Assembly: GCF_019083965.1 (NCBI RefSeq) | Contig: NZ_JAHRCY010000014.1 | Coordinates: 1,940 to 65,939 of the forward strand | Length of the DNA: 64,000 nucleotides | Source: Catellatospora tritici | Lineage (GTDB): Bacteria > Actinomycetota > Actinomycetes > Mycobacteriales > Micromonosporaceae | Direction of reading: 5' to 3' | Shown here: piece by piece, positions 43,674 to 52,596 of the stretch | Layout of the letters: every line of letters begins with the position of its first letter | Position numbering within the stretch: the first letter of the stretch is position 1 | Position numbers and translations under genes: made by a program | The notes under the pieces: model-generated | Seen by the model: the letters and a program-made list of their open reading frames with translations, nothing else | Told to the model about the DNA's origin: nothing | The model's database searches: none

Positions 43674-44516
43674 TCAGCGCCAGGCGGCGCCGATGCCGTC
43701 GCCCGGGTACCAGTGGTGCGAGGGCTGCTCGCGGAAGGCCAGGAACCGACGACCCGTCTTCTCGGCGACCTGGGACAGCACCCGGGTGACGGTGACGTTG
43801 TCGGTGAGCAGCAGCGCGCGCTCGGACAGCTTCGGCTCGACCGCGGTGAACTCGCGCAGCTCGTGCGCGGCGCTGTGGTCGCTGTCGTGCAGGAACAGGT
43901 CGACCGGCCGGTCCAGCGCGTTGATCGAGGCGATCGAGTCGCCGATGACCAGGTCGACCACCGCGGCCCACGGCTGCGCCGTGGCCAGGTATCCGGCCTC
44001 GGGGTTGATGTCCAGCGAGGTGACCCGCCCCGGATGCCCCTCGGCGGCGTTGCGCAGCAGCGCCGAGGCGATCACGCAGGTGCCCAGGCCCTTGTCGACG
44101 CCGGTCTCGACCACGTGCGCGGGCTTGGCCGCCCGGATCAGGGCGTACCAGCCCAGGCGCCGGGCGTAGCGGACCTTCTTGTCGGCCAGGCCGCGCCGGG
44201 CCGCGGTCGCGGTCGTCTTCTCGATGTGGGTACGCAGCACCGCGTCGGCCTCGATCTCGGCCATCCACTGCCGCACCAGTGCGACGGGCGCGTCGCCGAC
44301 GACGCTGACGAACCAGGCCAGGTGCTCGCGGTTGAGCGCGGTCAGATCGTAGGTGTAGTTGTGGTGTTCGCGGGACTTGACCAGCCAGCGGGCGGACTCG
44401 CGCAGCACCCCGGCGTCGTGTTTGGCGACCCTGACCAGACGCTTGGGCAGGGCGGCGAGCGGAGCCAGTGGGGTGCGCGACACGGCGCGCCTGATCCTCG
44501 TCTTGCGGTCGGGCAT
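43674..44516 (-). CDS. Class I SAM-dependent methyltransferase-like protein
   Basis: The 280-residue product has VVETGVDKGLGTCVIASAL (motif I), VTSLDINPEAG (acidic loop) and DLFLHDSDHSAAHELREF, as in the Methyltransf_24 group. The N-terminal 90 residues are helical and basic. A small-molecule substrate is likely but unknown. ATG 44516 follows GGAAGGTG. It diverges from the hut regulator. Confidence 0.78.
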   Translation of the reverse strand: MPDRKTRIRRAVSRTPLAPLAALPKRLVRVAKHDAGVLRESARWLVKSREHHNYTYDLTALNREHLAWFVSVVGDAPVALVRQWMAEIEADAVLRTHIEKTTATAARRGLADKKVRYARRLGWYALIRAAKPAHVVETGVDKGLGTCVIASALLRNAAEGHPGRVTSLDINPEAGYLATAQPWAAVVDLVIGDSIASINALDRPVDLFLHDSDHSAAHELREFTAVEPKLSERALLLTDNVTVTRVLSQVAEKTGRRFLAFREQPSHHWYPGDGIGAAWR

Positions 44517-44648
44517 CGGCGCACCTTCCACGAACATGAATCGCTGTGCGCTTTCTATCATCCCCAGCGGCCCGTCACCAGATGTCCCGAGTTGGCATCA
44601 GGAGGTCACGTGCCAGTAGCGCCTGAATGAAAACTTGCATACAGTGGC

Positions 44649-45500
44649 GTGGTGAATGTTGGGGTTACTTCCGGGGCGGCAGCCGGCGTGCGTGAGCTCG
44701 TGCAGGGTGCCCGGCTCACCCCGACCCAGCGGCGCATCGCTCGCGAGCTGGTGCATCACGCTGACACGGCCGCGTACCTGTCGGCGGCCGAGGTCGCCGA
44801 GATGGCGCAGGTCAGCCAGCCGTCGGTGACCCGGTTCGCGATGGCGCTGGGCTTCGACGGCTATCCGGCGCTGCGGCGGCGGCTGCGCGAACTCAGCGCG
44901 GGCGCCCCGGTGGTCGAGGACGAGGCCAACGATCTGCAGCGGGCCGTACGGGACGAGATGGCCAACCTCAACCGGCTCGCCGACACCCTGGCCGACCCGG
45001 CCGCCGTGCACGCGGCGGCGGGGCTGCTCGCGGCCAGCCGCCCGCTGCCGGTGCTCGGCCTGCGCGCCGCCGCGCCGCTCGCGGGCTACTTCGGCTACTT
45101 CGCCGCCAAGATCCACCCCGAGGTGCGGGTGCTCGACAGCGGCGGCACCCTGCTCATCGAACGGCTGGAGCAGGCCGCCGACTCGGGCGCGCGCGCCGTG
45201 CTGGCGTACGCGCTGCCCCGCTATCCGCGCGAGCTGCGCGACGCGCTCGCCGAGGCCAGGTCCCTGGGCCTGGCGCTGGTCGTGGTGACCGACTCACCGG
45301 TCAGCCCGGCCGCCGACTTCGCCGACGTGGCGCTCACCGCCGCGGTCGGCTCCCAGCTCGTCTTCGACCTGCACACTGCGCCGATGGTGCTGACCATGGT
45401 GCTGCTCCAGGCGATGAGCGACATCGATCCGGCCGCCACCCAGCGTCGGCTCGAACACTTCGAGAGCTCGGCCACCCGCCGTGCCGTCTTCATGGAGTAG
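44649..45500 (+). CDS. RpiR/MurR-family regulator of the hut operon
   Basis: The 283-residue product has an N-terminal HTH_6 domain (LTPTQRRIARELVHHADTAAYLSAAEVAEMAQVSQPSVTRFAMALGFDGYPALRRRL) and a C-terminal SIS domain (LPVLGLRAAAPLAGYFGYFAAKI, VVTDSPVSPAADFADVAL). It probably senses urocanate or a related intermediate and controls the genes that follow six bases on (inference). GTG 44649 is used; a second GTG follows immediately. Confidence 0.88.
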   Translation: MVNVGVTSGAAAGVRELVQGARLTPTQRRIARELVHHADTAAYLSAAEVAEMAQVSQPSVTRFAMALGFDGYPALRRRLRELSAGAPVVEDEANDLQRAVRDEMANLNRLADTLADPAAVHAAAGLLAASRPLPVLGLRAAAPLAGYFGYFAAKIHPEVRVLDSGGTLLIERLEQAADSGARAVLAYALPRYPRELRDALAEARSLGLALVVVTDSPVSPAADFADVALTAAVGSQLVFDLHTAPMVLTMVLLQAMSDIDPAATQRRLEHFESSATRRAVFME

Positions 45501-45506
45501 GCAGAC

Positions 45507-47156
45507 ATGGACCAGATCATTCGCGCCGCCCGCGGCACCACCCTGTCCGCCCAGGGCTGGCAGCAGGAAGCCGCGATCCGGATGCTGAGCAACAACCTCG
45601 ACCCGGACGTGGCCGAACGCCCCCAGGACCTGGTGGTCTACGGCGGCACCGGCAAGGCCGCCCGCGACTGGCCCAGCTTCCACGCGCTGATCCGCACCCT
45701 GACCACGCTCAAGGACGACGAGACCATGCTGGTCCAGTCGGGCCGCCCGGTCGGCGTGTTCCGCACCCACGAGTGGGCGCCCCGGGTGCTGCTGGCCAAC
45801 TCCAACCTGGTCGGCGACTGGGCCACCTGGCCGGAGTTCCGCCGCCTGGAGGCCCTCGGCCTGACCATGTACGGCCAGATGACCGCCGGTTCCTGGATCT
45901 ACATCGGCACCCAGGGCATCCTGCAGGGCACCTACGAGACGTTCGCGGCCGTGGGCGAGAAGAAGTTCGGCGGCACGCTGGCCGGGACCCTTACGCTGAC
46001 CGGCGGCTGCGGCGGTATGGGCGGTGCCCAGCCCCTGGCCGTGACCATGAACGGCGGCGCCTGCCTCATCATCGACGTCGACAAGACCCGCCTGGACCGC
46101 CGGGTGCAGCAGCGCTACCTCGACGTCGTGGCCGACTCACTCGACCACGGCATCGAGCTGGCCCTGGCGGCCAAGGCCGAGCGCCGCCCGCTGTCGGTGG
46201 GCGTGGTCGGCAACGCCGCCACGATCTTCCCCGAGCTGCTGCGGCGGGGCGTGGCCATCGACATCGTCACCGACCAGACCAGTGCGCACGACCCGCTGTC
46301 GTACCTGCCCGAGGGCGTGAGCGTCGAGCAGTGGCAGACGTTCGCGGCCGACAAGCCGGAGGAGTTCACCGCGCGGGCCCGCGCCAGCATGGTCAAGCAC
46401 GTCGAGGCCATGGTCGGGTTCATGGACGCGGGTGCCGAGGTGTTCGACTACGGCAACTCGATCCGCGGCGAGGCCATGCTCGGCGGGTACGAGCGGGCGT
46501 TCGCTTTCCCGGGGTTCGTGCCCGCGTACATCCGGCCGCTGTTCTGTGAGGGCAAGGGGCCCTTCCGCTGGGCGGCGCTGTCCGGTGACCCGGCCGACAT
46601 CGCCGCCACGGACAAGGCCGTGCTCGACCTGTTCCCCGAGAACGAGTCGCTGGCCCGCTGGATCAGGATGGCCGGGGAGAAGGTCGCCTTCCAGGGCCTG
46701 CCCGCCCGGATCTGCTGGCTCGGCTACGGCGAGCGGGACAAGGCCGGGGTGCGGTTCAACGAGATGGTCGCCGACGGCACGCTGAAGGCCCCGATCGTCA
46801 TCGGCCGCGACCACCTCGACTGCGGCAGCGTCGCCTCGCCGTACCGGGAGACCGAGTCGATGCTCGACGGCTCCGACGCCATCGCCGACTGGCCGCTGCT
46901 GAACGCGCTGGTCAACACCGCGTCCGGCGCCTCGTGGGTGTCGATCCACCACGGCGGCGGTGTCGGCATCGGCCGCTCCATCCACGCGGGCCAGGTCACC
47001 GTCGCCGACGGCACGCCGCTGGCCGCGCAGAAGATCGAGCGGGTGCTCACCAACGACCCGGGCATGGGCGTGATCCGCCACGTCGACGCCGGGTACGACC
47101 AGGCCGTCGACGTCGCCGCCGAGCGTGGCGTGCGCGTGCCGATGCGCGAGTCGTGA
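45507..47156 (+). CDS. hutU: Urocanate hydratase
   Basis: The 549-residue product is full length, with VYGGTGKAARDW, ANSNLVGDWATWPEFRRL, GCGGMGGAQPLAVTMNGG (NAD site) and VARDHLDCGS-like IGRDHLDCGSVASPYRETE. It converts urocanate to imidazolonepropionate in the cytoplasm with tightly bound NAD+. It is the second step of histidine breakdown. Its stop overlaps the next start (GTGA). Confidence 0.97.
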   Translation: MDQIIRAARGTTLSAQGWQQEAAIRMLSNNLDPDVAERPQDLVVYGGTGKAARDWPSFHALIRTLTTLKDDETMLVQSGRPVGVFRTHEWAPRVLLANSNLVGDWATWPEFRRLEALGLTMYGQMTAGSWIYIGTQGILQGTYETFAAVGEKKFGGTLAGTLTLTGGCGGMGGAQPLAVTMNGGACLIIDVDKTRLDRRVQQRYLDVVADSLDHGIELALAAKAERRPLSVGVVGNAATIFPELLRRGVAIDIVTDQTSAHDPLSYLPEGVSVEQWQTFAADKPEEFTARARASMVKHVEAMVGFMDAGAEVFDYGNSIRGEAMLGGYERAFAFPGFVPAYIRPLFCEGKGPFRWAALSGDPADIAATDKAVLDLFPENESLARWIRMAGEKVAFQGLPARICWLGYGERDKAGVRFNEMVADGTLKAPIVIGRDHLDCGSVASPYRETESMLDGSDAIADWPLLNALVNTASGASWVSIHHGGGVGIGRSIHAGQVTVADGTPLAAQKIERVLTNDPGMGVIRHVDAGYDQAVDVAAERGVRVPMRES

Positions 47157-48385
47157 GCGGGCCGGTCATGGCGCACGACAGCGAAACCGGGCGCGGCGCG
47201 AGCACCTTCACCGAACTGTGGGCGCAGCTGGCCCCGGTGGGGCGCGACCCCGGCACCGGCGGCTACCTGCGGTACGCGTACACCCCGGCCGAGGCGCGGC
47301 TGCGGGCCTGGTTCCTGGACCAGGCCGCCGACCGCGACCTGACGGTCGAGGAGGACGGCAACGGCAACCTGTTCGCCTGGTGGGGCGACCCGGCTGCCGG
47401 TGACGCGGTGCTGACCGGCTCGCACCTGGACTCGGTGCCGCACGGCGGCGCGTACGACGGGCCGTTGGGCGTGGTCAGCGCCCTGCTCGCCGTCGACGAG
47501 CTGCGCGAACGGGGTGTCACCCCGGCCCGTCCGATCGGCGTCGCCGTCTTCGCCGAGGAGGAGGGCTCCCGGTTCGGGCTGGCCTGCCTCGGCTCGCGGC
47601 TGCTCACCGGCGCGATCGCCCCGGCCGCGGCCGCCGCGCTGACCGACCGCGACGGCGTCACCCTGGCCCAGGCCATGGGCGCCGTCCCGGCCGGGGCTCG
47701 GCCGGAGCTGGTCGCCCGGCTCGGCTGCTACGTGGAGCTGCACGTCGAACAGGGCCGGGCCCTGGTCGACCTGGACCGGGCCGTGGGCGTGGCCAGCGCG
47801 ATCTGGCCGCACGGCCGGTGGCGGCTGGACTTCCACGGCGAGGCCAACCACGCCGGGACCACGCTGATGGCCGACCGGCGCGACCCGATGCTGACCTTCG
47901 CCGCGACCGTGCTGGCCGCCAACGCCGAGGCCCGGCGGCTGGGCGGGCACGCCACCATCGGCCGGGTGCAGGTCGCCCCGAACGCCACCAACGCGATCCC
48001 GTCACTGGTCAGCGCGTGGCTCGACGCCCGTGCGGACTCGACGGAGACGGTCGACGCGGTGGTCGCGGCCGTGTACGAAGCCGCCCGCGCCCGAGCCCGC
48101 GAGGACGGGACGAAGGTCGAGCTGACCGCCGAGTCGGTGTCGCCGGAGACGGAGTTCCACGTGGGGCTGCGCGACCGGCTGGCGAAGGTGCTCGACAGCG
48201 CGCCGGTGCTGCCGACCGGGGCCGGGCACGACGCCGGGGTGCTGAGCGCGGTGCTGCCGACGGCGATGCTGTTCGTACGCAACCCGACCGGGGTGTCGCA
48301 CTCCCCCGCCGAGCACGCGAACGACGCCGACTGCGAGGCGGGCGTACGGGCACTGGCCGACGTGCTGCAGGAGCTGGCGTGCTGA
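47153..48385 (+). CDS. M20-family amidohydrolase (allantoate/N-carbamoyl amino acid hydrolase type)
   Basis: The 410-residue product has the M20 metal motifs GSHLDSVPHGGAYDGPLGV, EEEGSRFG and ELHVEQG. GEANHAGTTLMADRRDP from the dimerisation domain and HDAGVL near the end also fit. Family members cleave allantoate, ureidoglycolate or N-carbamoyl amino acids. In this operon no HutG is visible and HutF makes N-formylglutamate, so this enzyme may release glutamate from it (inference). The GTG at 47153 overlaps the hutU stop; ATG 47168 is an alternative. Confidence 0.85.
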   Translation: MSGPVMAHDSETGRGASTFTELWAQLAPVGRDPGTGGYLRYAYTPAEARLRAWFLDQAADRDLTVEEDGNGNLFAWWGDPAAGDAVLTGSHLDSVPHGGAYDGPLGVVSALLAVDELRERGVTPARPIGVAVFAEEEGSRFGLACLGSRLLTGAIAPAAAAALTDRDGVTLAQAMGAVPAGARPELVARLGCYVELHVEQGRALVDLDRAVGVASAIWPHGRWRLDFHGEANHAGTTLMADRRDPMLTFAATVLAANAEARRLGGHATIGRVQVAPNATNAIPSLVSAWLDARADSTETVDAVVAAVYEAARARAREDGTKVELTAESVSPETEFHVGLRDRLAKVLDSAPVLPTGAGHDAGVLSAVLPTAMLFVRNPTGVSHSPAEHANDADCEAGVRALADVLQELAC

Positions 48386-49758
48386 TCCGCTGTGAGTACG
48401 CCTGGCTGCCCGACGGGGTGGCTGCCGACGTGCTGATCGAGATCCGCGACGGCCGCATCGCCCGCGTGGCGACCGGCGCCCCCACCCCCCTTAGCATTGA
48501 CGCTGGCCTATCTAGAAGACGGATATCGGAAAACAGTCCCCTGGATAGGCCAGCGTCAATGGATGACCGGGGCGGCGAAGCCGCCGAGTGGCGACCCGGC
48601 CTCACCATCCCCGGCTTCGCCAACGCGCACTCGCACGCGTTCCACCGCGCCCTGCGCGGCCGCACCCACGCGGGCCGGGGCGACTTCTGGACCTGGCGCG
48701 ACCAGATGTACACCGTCGCCCGCGCCCTCGACCCCGACTCCTACTACCGGCTGGCTCGTGCGGTCTACGGCGAGATGGCCCTGTCCGGCATCACCGCCGT
48801 CGGCGAGTTCCACTACCTGCACCACGGCGTCGGCGGCACCCCGTACGCCGACCCGAACGCGATGGGCCACGCCCTGATCGCCGCCGCCAAGGACGCGGGC
48901 CTGCGCATCACCCTGCTGGACACGCTCTACCTGACCGCGTCGGTCGACGGCAAGCCGCTGGAAGGGCCGCAGCTGCGCTTCGGCGACGGTGACGCGCTGC
49001 GCTGGGCCGAGCGTGTCGACGCCATCGAGGACCAGCCGCACCTGGTGGTCGGCGCGGCGATCCACTCGGTGCGCGCGGTGCCGACCGCGCAACTGCCGAC
49101 CGTGGCCGCCTGGGCGGGCGGCCGGCCGCTGCACGCGCACGTGTCCGAGCAGGTCGCCGAGAACGAGGCCTGCCTGGCCGAGCACGGCCGTACGCCGACG
49201 CAGGTGCTGGCCGACTTCGGGGCGGTGCATGAGACGTTCTCGGCGGTGCACGCCACGCACCTGACCCACTCCGACATCGCGCTGCTGTCCGGCTCGTACG
49301 CCTGCTTCTGCCCGACCACCGAGCGCGATCTCGGTGACGGCATCGGCCCGGCCCGGACCCTGGCCGACGCGGGCGCCCGGCTGACCTTGGGCAGCGACAG
49401 TCACGCGGTCATAGACTTCTTCGAGGAGTCGCGGGCGCTCGAGCTGAACGAACGCCTGGCCACGCAGCGGCGCGGGCACTTCACCCCGGCGGAGCTGCGC
49501 GACGCGGCCACCGGCCACACCAGTCTGGGCTGGCCCGACGCGGGCAAGATCACGGTCGGCATGCGCGCCGACCTGGTCACCGTCTCGTTGGACAGCGTGC
49601 GCACCGCCGGGATCGAGCCCGAGGGCGTGCTGTTCGCGGCGGGCGCCGCCGACGTCACCCACGTGGTGGCGGGCGGCCGCGAGATCGTCCGCGACGGGCG
49701 GCACACCGCGATCGACGTGCCGCGCGAACTGCGGGAGGCGATCAGATGCCTGTTCTGA
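48379..49758 (+). CDS. hutF: Formimidoylglutamate deiminase
   Basis: The 459-residue product is an amidohydrolase: PGFANAHSHAFHRALRGRT (metal HxH), TAVGEFHYLHHG, HAHVSEQVAENEAC, HATHLTHSD and LTLGSDSHAVIDFFEE. It deiminates formimidoylglutamate to N-formylglutamate and ammonia. GTG 48379 overlaps the preceding stop. Near residue 40 the protein holds an insert of about 22 residues encoded by a 65-bp palindrome (48496-48560), kept in frame. It lies in the small beta-sandwich domain before the catalytic barrel. Confidence 0.93.
   Translation: MLIRCEYAWLPDGVAADVLIEIRDGRIARVATGAPTPLSIDAGLSRRRISENSPLDRPASMDDRGGEAAEWRPGLTIPGFANAHSHAFHRALRGRTHAGRGDFWTWRDQMYTVARALDPDSYYRLARAVYGEMALSGITAVGEFHYLHHGVGGTPYADPNAMGHALIAAAKDAGLRITLLDTLYLTASVDGKPLEGPQLRFGDGDALRWAERVDAIEDQPHLVVGAAIHSVRAVPTAQLPTVAAWAGGRPLHAHVSEQVAENEACLAEHGRTPTQVLADFGAVHETFSAVHATHLTHSDIALLSGSYACFCPTTERDLGDGIGPARTLADAGARLTLGSDSHAVIDFFEESRALELNERLATQRRGHFTPAELRDAATGHTSLGWPDAGKITVGMRADLVTVSLDSVRTAGIEPEGVLFAAGAADVTHVVAGGREIVRDGRHTAIDVPRELREAIRCLF
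48496..48560. repeat. 65-bp palindromic element inserted in hutF
   Basis: Perfect 17-bp terminal inverted repeats (ATTGACGCTGGCCTATC and its complement) enclose 31 AT-richer bases. The element is read through in frame and codes roughly for LSIDAGLSRRRISENSPLDR. Its composition is unlike the rest of the gene. No second copy was seen in the window. Confidence 0.85.
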
Positions 49759-49804
49759 GCAGCACGGGCCGGTGCCCGGCGGGCGACTCTCGGGAGGCGA
49801 TCGC

Positions 49805-51064
49805 GTGCGCGTTCTGATCACCAACATCGGCGAGCTGGTCACCAACGACCCGGCGCTGGGCGAGGGCCCGCTCGGCATCGTCCGCGACGCGGCGATCGTG
49901 GTCGGCGACCGGGTCGAGTGGATCGGCGCGGCCAGTGCCGCCCCGGCCGCCGACGAGCGGCTGGACGCCCTCGGCGCGGCCGCCCTGCCCGGGTTCGTGG
50001 ACAGCCACAGCCACCTGGTGTTCGCCGGGGACCGGGCGGCGGAGTTCGCGGCCCGGATGAGCGGCGAGCCGTACACCGGCGGCGGCATCCGCACGACCGT
50101 GGCGGCCACCCGCGCCGCCACCGACGACCAGCTGCGCGCCAACGTCGCGCGCCTGGTCGGCGAGGCGCTGCGGCAGGGCACCACCACCATCGAGATCAAG
50201 AGTGGGTACGGCCTGAGCACCGCCGACGAGGCCCGCAGTCTGCGCATCGCCGCCGAGTTCAGCGACGAGGTCACCTACCTCGGCGCGCACGTGAAACCCG
50301 CCGACGGGCCGCCGGACTACGTGTCGCTGGTCAACGGGGAGATGCTGGCCGCCTGCGCGCCGTACGCGCGCTGGGTGGACGTGTTCTGCGAGCGGGGCGC
50401 CTTCGACGTCGAGGAGTCGCGCTCGGTGCTCAAGGCGGGCATCGCGGCCGGACTGCGCCCCCGCATCCACGCCAACCAGCTCACCATGGGCGGCGGCGTG
50501 CAGCTCGCGGTCGAACTCGACTGCGCGTCGGCCGACCACTGCACCCACCTGTCCGACGCCGACGTCGACGCGCTGGCCGACTCCGACACCGTGGCGACGC
50601 TGCTGCCCGGCGCCGAGTTCTCCACCCGCTCGCCCTATCCCGACGCCCGCCGCCTGCTCGACGCCGGGGCGACCGTCGCGCTGGCCACCGACTGCAACCC
50701 CGGCTCGTCGTACACGTCCTCGATGCCGTTCTGCATCGCGGTCGCCGTACGCGACATGAAGATGTCCCCCAGCGAGGCCGTCTGGGCCGCCACCGCCGGC
50801 GGCGCCCGCGCCCTGCGCCGCCCCGACCTGGGCCAACTCTCCGTCGGCGCCGCCGCCGACCTGCAACTCCTCGACGCCCCCTCCCACCTCCACCTCGCCT
50901 ACCGCCCCGCCGTCCCCCTCACCCGCCTGGTGGTAAGGAAGGGCACCGTCGTCTCGCGTCAGCGAGACGAGCAGTGGCCGGATCACTCGCTTTCCGTAGG
51001 TGCAGGGCCCCTTCTCAACGCCTCATCGAAACTCGAACTGCCGCACAAGGGAGTGCCGAAATGA
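49805..51064 (+). CDS. hutI: Imidazolonepropionase
   Basis: The 419-residue product has PGFVDSHSHLVFAGDR (metal HxH), GGIRTTVAATR, TTTIEIKSGYGL, HANQ and ATDCNPGSSYTSSM. It opens imidazolonepropionate to formimidoylglutamate. GTG 49805 follows GGGAGG. The family normally ends near HLAYRPAVPLTRLV; here about 45 more residues follow. The first 30 or so are encoded by a relative of the dispersed palindrome (50933-51019). The stop overlaps the hutH start as ATGA. Confidence 0.95.
   Translation: MRVLITNIGELVTNDPALGEGPLGIVRDAAIVVGDRVEWIGAASAAPAADERLDALGAAALPGFVDSHSHLVFAGDRAAEFAARMSGEPYTGGGIRTTVAATRAATDDQLRANVARLVGEALRQGTTTIEIKSGYGLSTADEARSLRIAAEFSDEVTYLGAHVKPADGPPDYVSLVNGEMLAACAPYARWVDVFCERGAFDVEESRSVLKAGIAAGLRPRIHANQLTMGGGVQLAVELDCASADHCTHLSDADVDALADSDTVATLLPGAEFSTRSPYPDARRLLDAGATVALATDCNPGSSYTSSMPFCIAVAVRDMKMSPSEAVWAATAGGARALRRPDLGQLSVGAAADLQLLDAPSHLHLAYRPAVPLTRLVVRKGTVVSRQRDEQWPDHSLSVGAGPLLNASSKLELPHKGVPK
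50933..51019. repeat. Diverged, longer relative of the dispersed palindrome, inside hutI
   Basis: It starts GTAAGGAAGGGCACC and ends GGGCCCCTTCTCAAC, like the 53-bp copies. It is 87 bp because an inner hairpin (GTCTCGCG-TC-AGCGAGAC region, 50951-50968) and extra sequence fill the middle. It encodes the start of the unusual C-terminal tail of HutI. Confidence 0.6.
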
Positions 51065-52596
51065 ACGTCATCGTCGAGCCGAACGGGATCGCACCCGCCG
51101 ACATCGCCGCCGTCGCCCGCGCGGACGCGCGAGTGGAACTGAGCCCGGCCGCGGTCGAGGCGATGCAGGTCAGCCGCGCGATCGTCGACGACATCGAGCG
51201 CGACGGCCGGCCCGTGTACGGCGTCTCCACCGGCTTCGGCGCCCTGGCCAACACGTTCATCGCCCCGCAGCGCCGCGCCGAACTCCAGCATGCCCTGATC
51301 CGCTCACACGCCTCCGGCGTCGGCGCGCCCATGCCGCGTGAGGTGGTCCGGGCGATGATGCTGCTGCGGGTGCGCTCGCTGGCCCTCGGCCACTCCGGCG
51401 TACGCCCGCTCGTCGCCCAGGCCATGGTCGACCTGCTCAACCACGACATCACCCCGTGGGTGCCCGAGCACGGCTCGCTCGGCGCCTCCGGCGACCTGGC
51501 CCCGCTGGCCCACTGCGCCCTGGTGCTGATGGGCGAGGGCTGGGTGCTGGGCAAGGACGGTGCCCGGTTGGAGGGCGCCGACGTGCTGCACGCGGCCGGG
51601 CTGACCCCGATCACGCTCAGCTCCAAGGAGGGCCTGGCGCTGATCAACGGCACCGACGGCATGCTCGGCATGCTGCAGCTGGCCTGCGACGACTTCGCGC
51701 ACCTGTGCACCATGGCCGACGTCACCGCCGCGCTGTCGATCGAGGCGATGCTCGGCACGGACAAGCCGTTCCACCACTCGATCCACGACATCCGGCCGCA
51801 CCCCGGCCAGGGCGTCAGCGCCGCCAACATCTACAAGCTGCTGCAGGGCTCGGCCATCATGGACAGCCACCGCGACGACCTGGAGCACGCGGTGCAGGAC
51901 GCGTACTCGATGCGCTGCGCCCCGCAGGTCGCCGGAGCGGCCCGCGACACCCTGGAGTTCGCCCGTACGATCGCCGCCCGCGAGCTGATCAGCCTGGCCG
52001 ACAACCCGGTCGTGCTGCCCGACGGGCGGGTCGAGTCGACCGGCAACTTCCACGGCGCCCCGCTCGGCTTCGCCGCCGACTTCCTGGCCATCGCCGCCGC
52101 CGAGATCGGCTCGATCAGCGAGCGCCGGGTGGACCGGCTGCTGGACGTGACCCGCTCGCGGCAGCTCCCGCCGTTCCTGAGCCCCGACGCGGGGGTCAAC
52201 TCGGGGCTGATGATCGCCCAGTACACCGCGGCCGGGATCGTCGCCGAGAACCGCCGCCTGGCCTCGCCCGCCAGCGTCGACACCATCCCGACCAGCGGTA
52301 TGCAGGAAGACCACGTCTCGATGGGCTGGGCCGCCGCCAAGAAGCTGCGTACCGTGCTGGACAACCTGACCAGCCTGCTCGCGGTGGAGCTGCTGGCCGC
52401 CGTACGCGGTCTGCAGCTGCGCGCCCCGCTGGCCCCGTCCCCGGCCGGACGGCTGGCGATCGCGGCGCTCGTCCCGTTCGCGGGTGCCCCGGGCCCGGAC
52501 ATCTTCCTGGCGCCGGTGCTGGAGCAGGTGCGCGCCGTCGTCGGCGGCCGTGACCTGCTGACTGCGATCGAGGCGGAGGTCGGCGCGCTGCGCTAG
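51061..52596 (+). CDS. hutH: Histidine ammonia-lyase
   Basis: The 511-residue product has the MIO-forming Ala-Ser-Gly (142-144) in GSLGASGDLAPLAH. YGVSTGFGALANT, LINGTDGMLGML and NFHGAPLGFAADFLAIA are also present. It removes ammonia from L-histidine to give urocanate, the first step of the pathway. ATG 51061 overlaps the hutI stop. The end overlaps the stop of the convergent FAD monooxygenase by four bases. Confidence 0.98.
   Translation: MNVIVEPNGIAPADIAAVARADARVELSPAAVEAMQVSRAIVDDIERDGRPVYGVSTGFGALANTFIAPQRRAELQHALIRSHASGVGAPMPREVVRAMMLLRVRSLALGHSGVRPLVAQAMVDLLNHDITPWVPEHGSLGASGDLAPLAHCALVLMGEGWVLGKDGARLEGADVLHAAGLTPITLSSKEGLALINGTDGMLGMLQLACDDFAHLCTMADVTAALSIEAMLGTDKPFHHSIHDIRPHPGQGVSAANIYKLLQGSAIMDSHRDDLEHAVQDAYSMRCAPQVAGAARDTLEFARTIAARELISLADNPVVLPDGRVESTGNFHGAPLGFAADFLAIAAAEIGSISERRVDRLLDVTRSRQLPPFLSPDAGVNSGLMIAQYTAAGIVAENRRLASPASVDTIPTSGMQEDHVSMGWAAAKKLRTVLDNLTSLLAVELLAAVRGLQLRAPLAPSPAGRLAIAALVPFAGAPGPDIFLAPVLEQVRAVVGGRDLLTAIEAEVGALR

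Noticed and set aside
46934..47152. Extended N-terminus of the M20 hydrolase reaching back into hutU
   Set aside because: The extension is out of frame with HutU coding and has no family similarity; the overlapping GTG at 47153 is the natural start.
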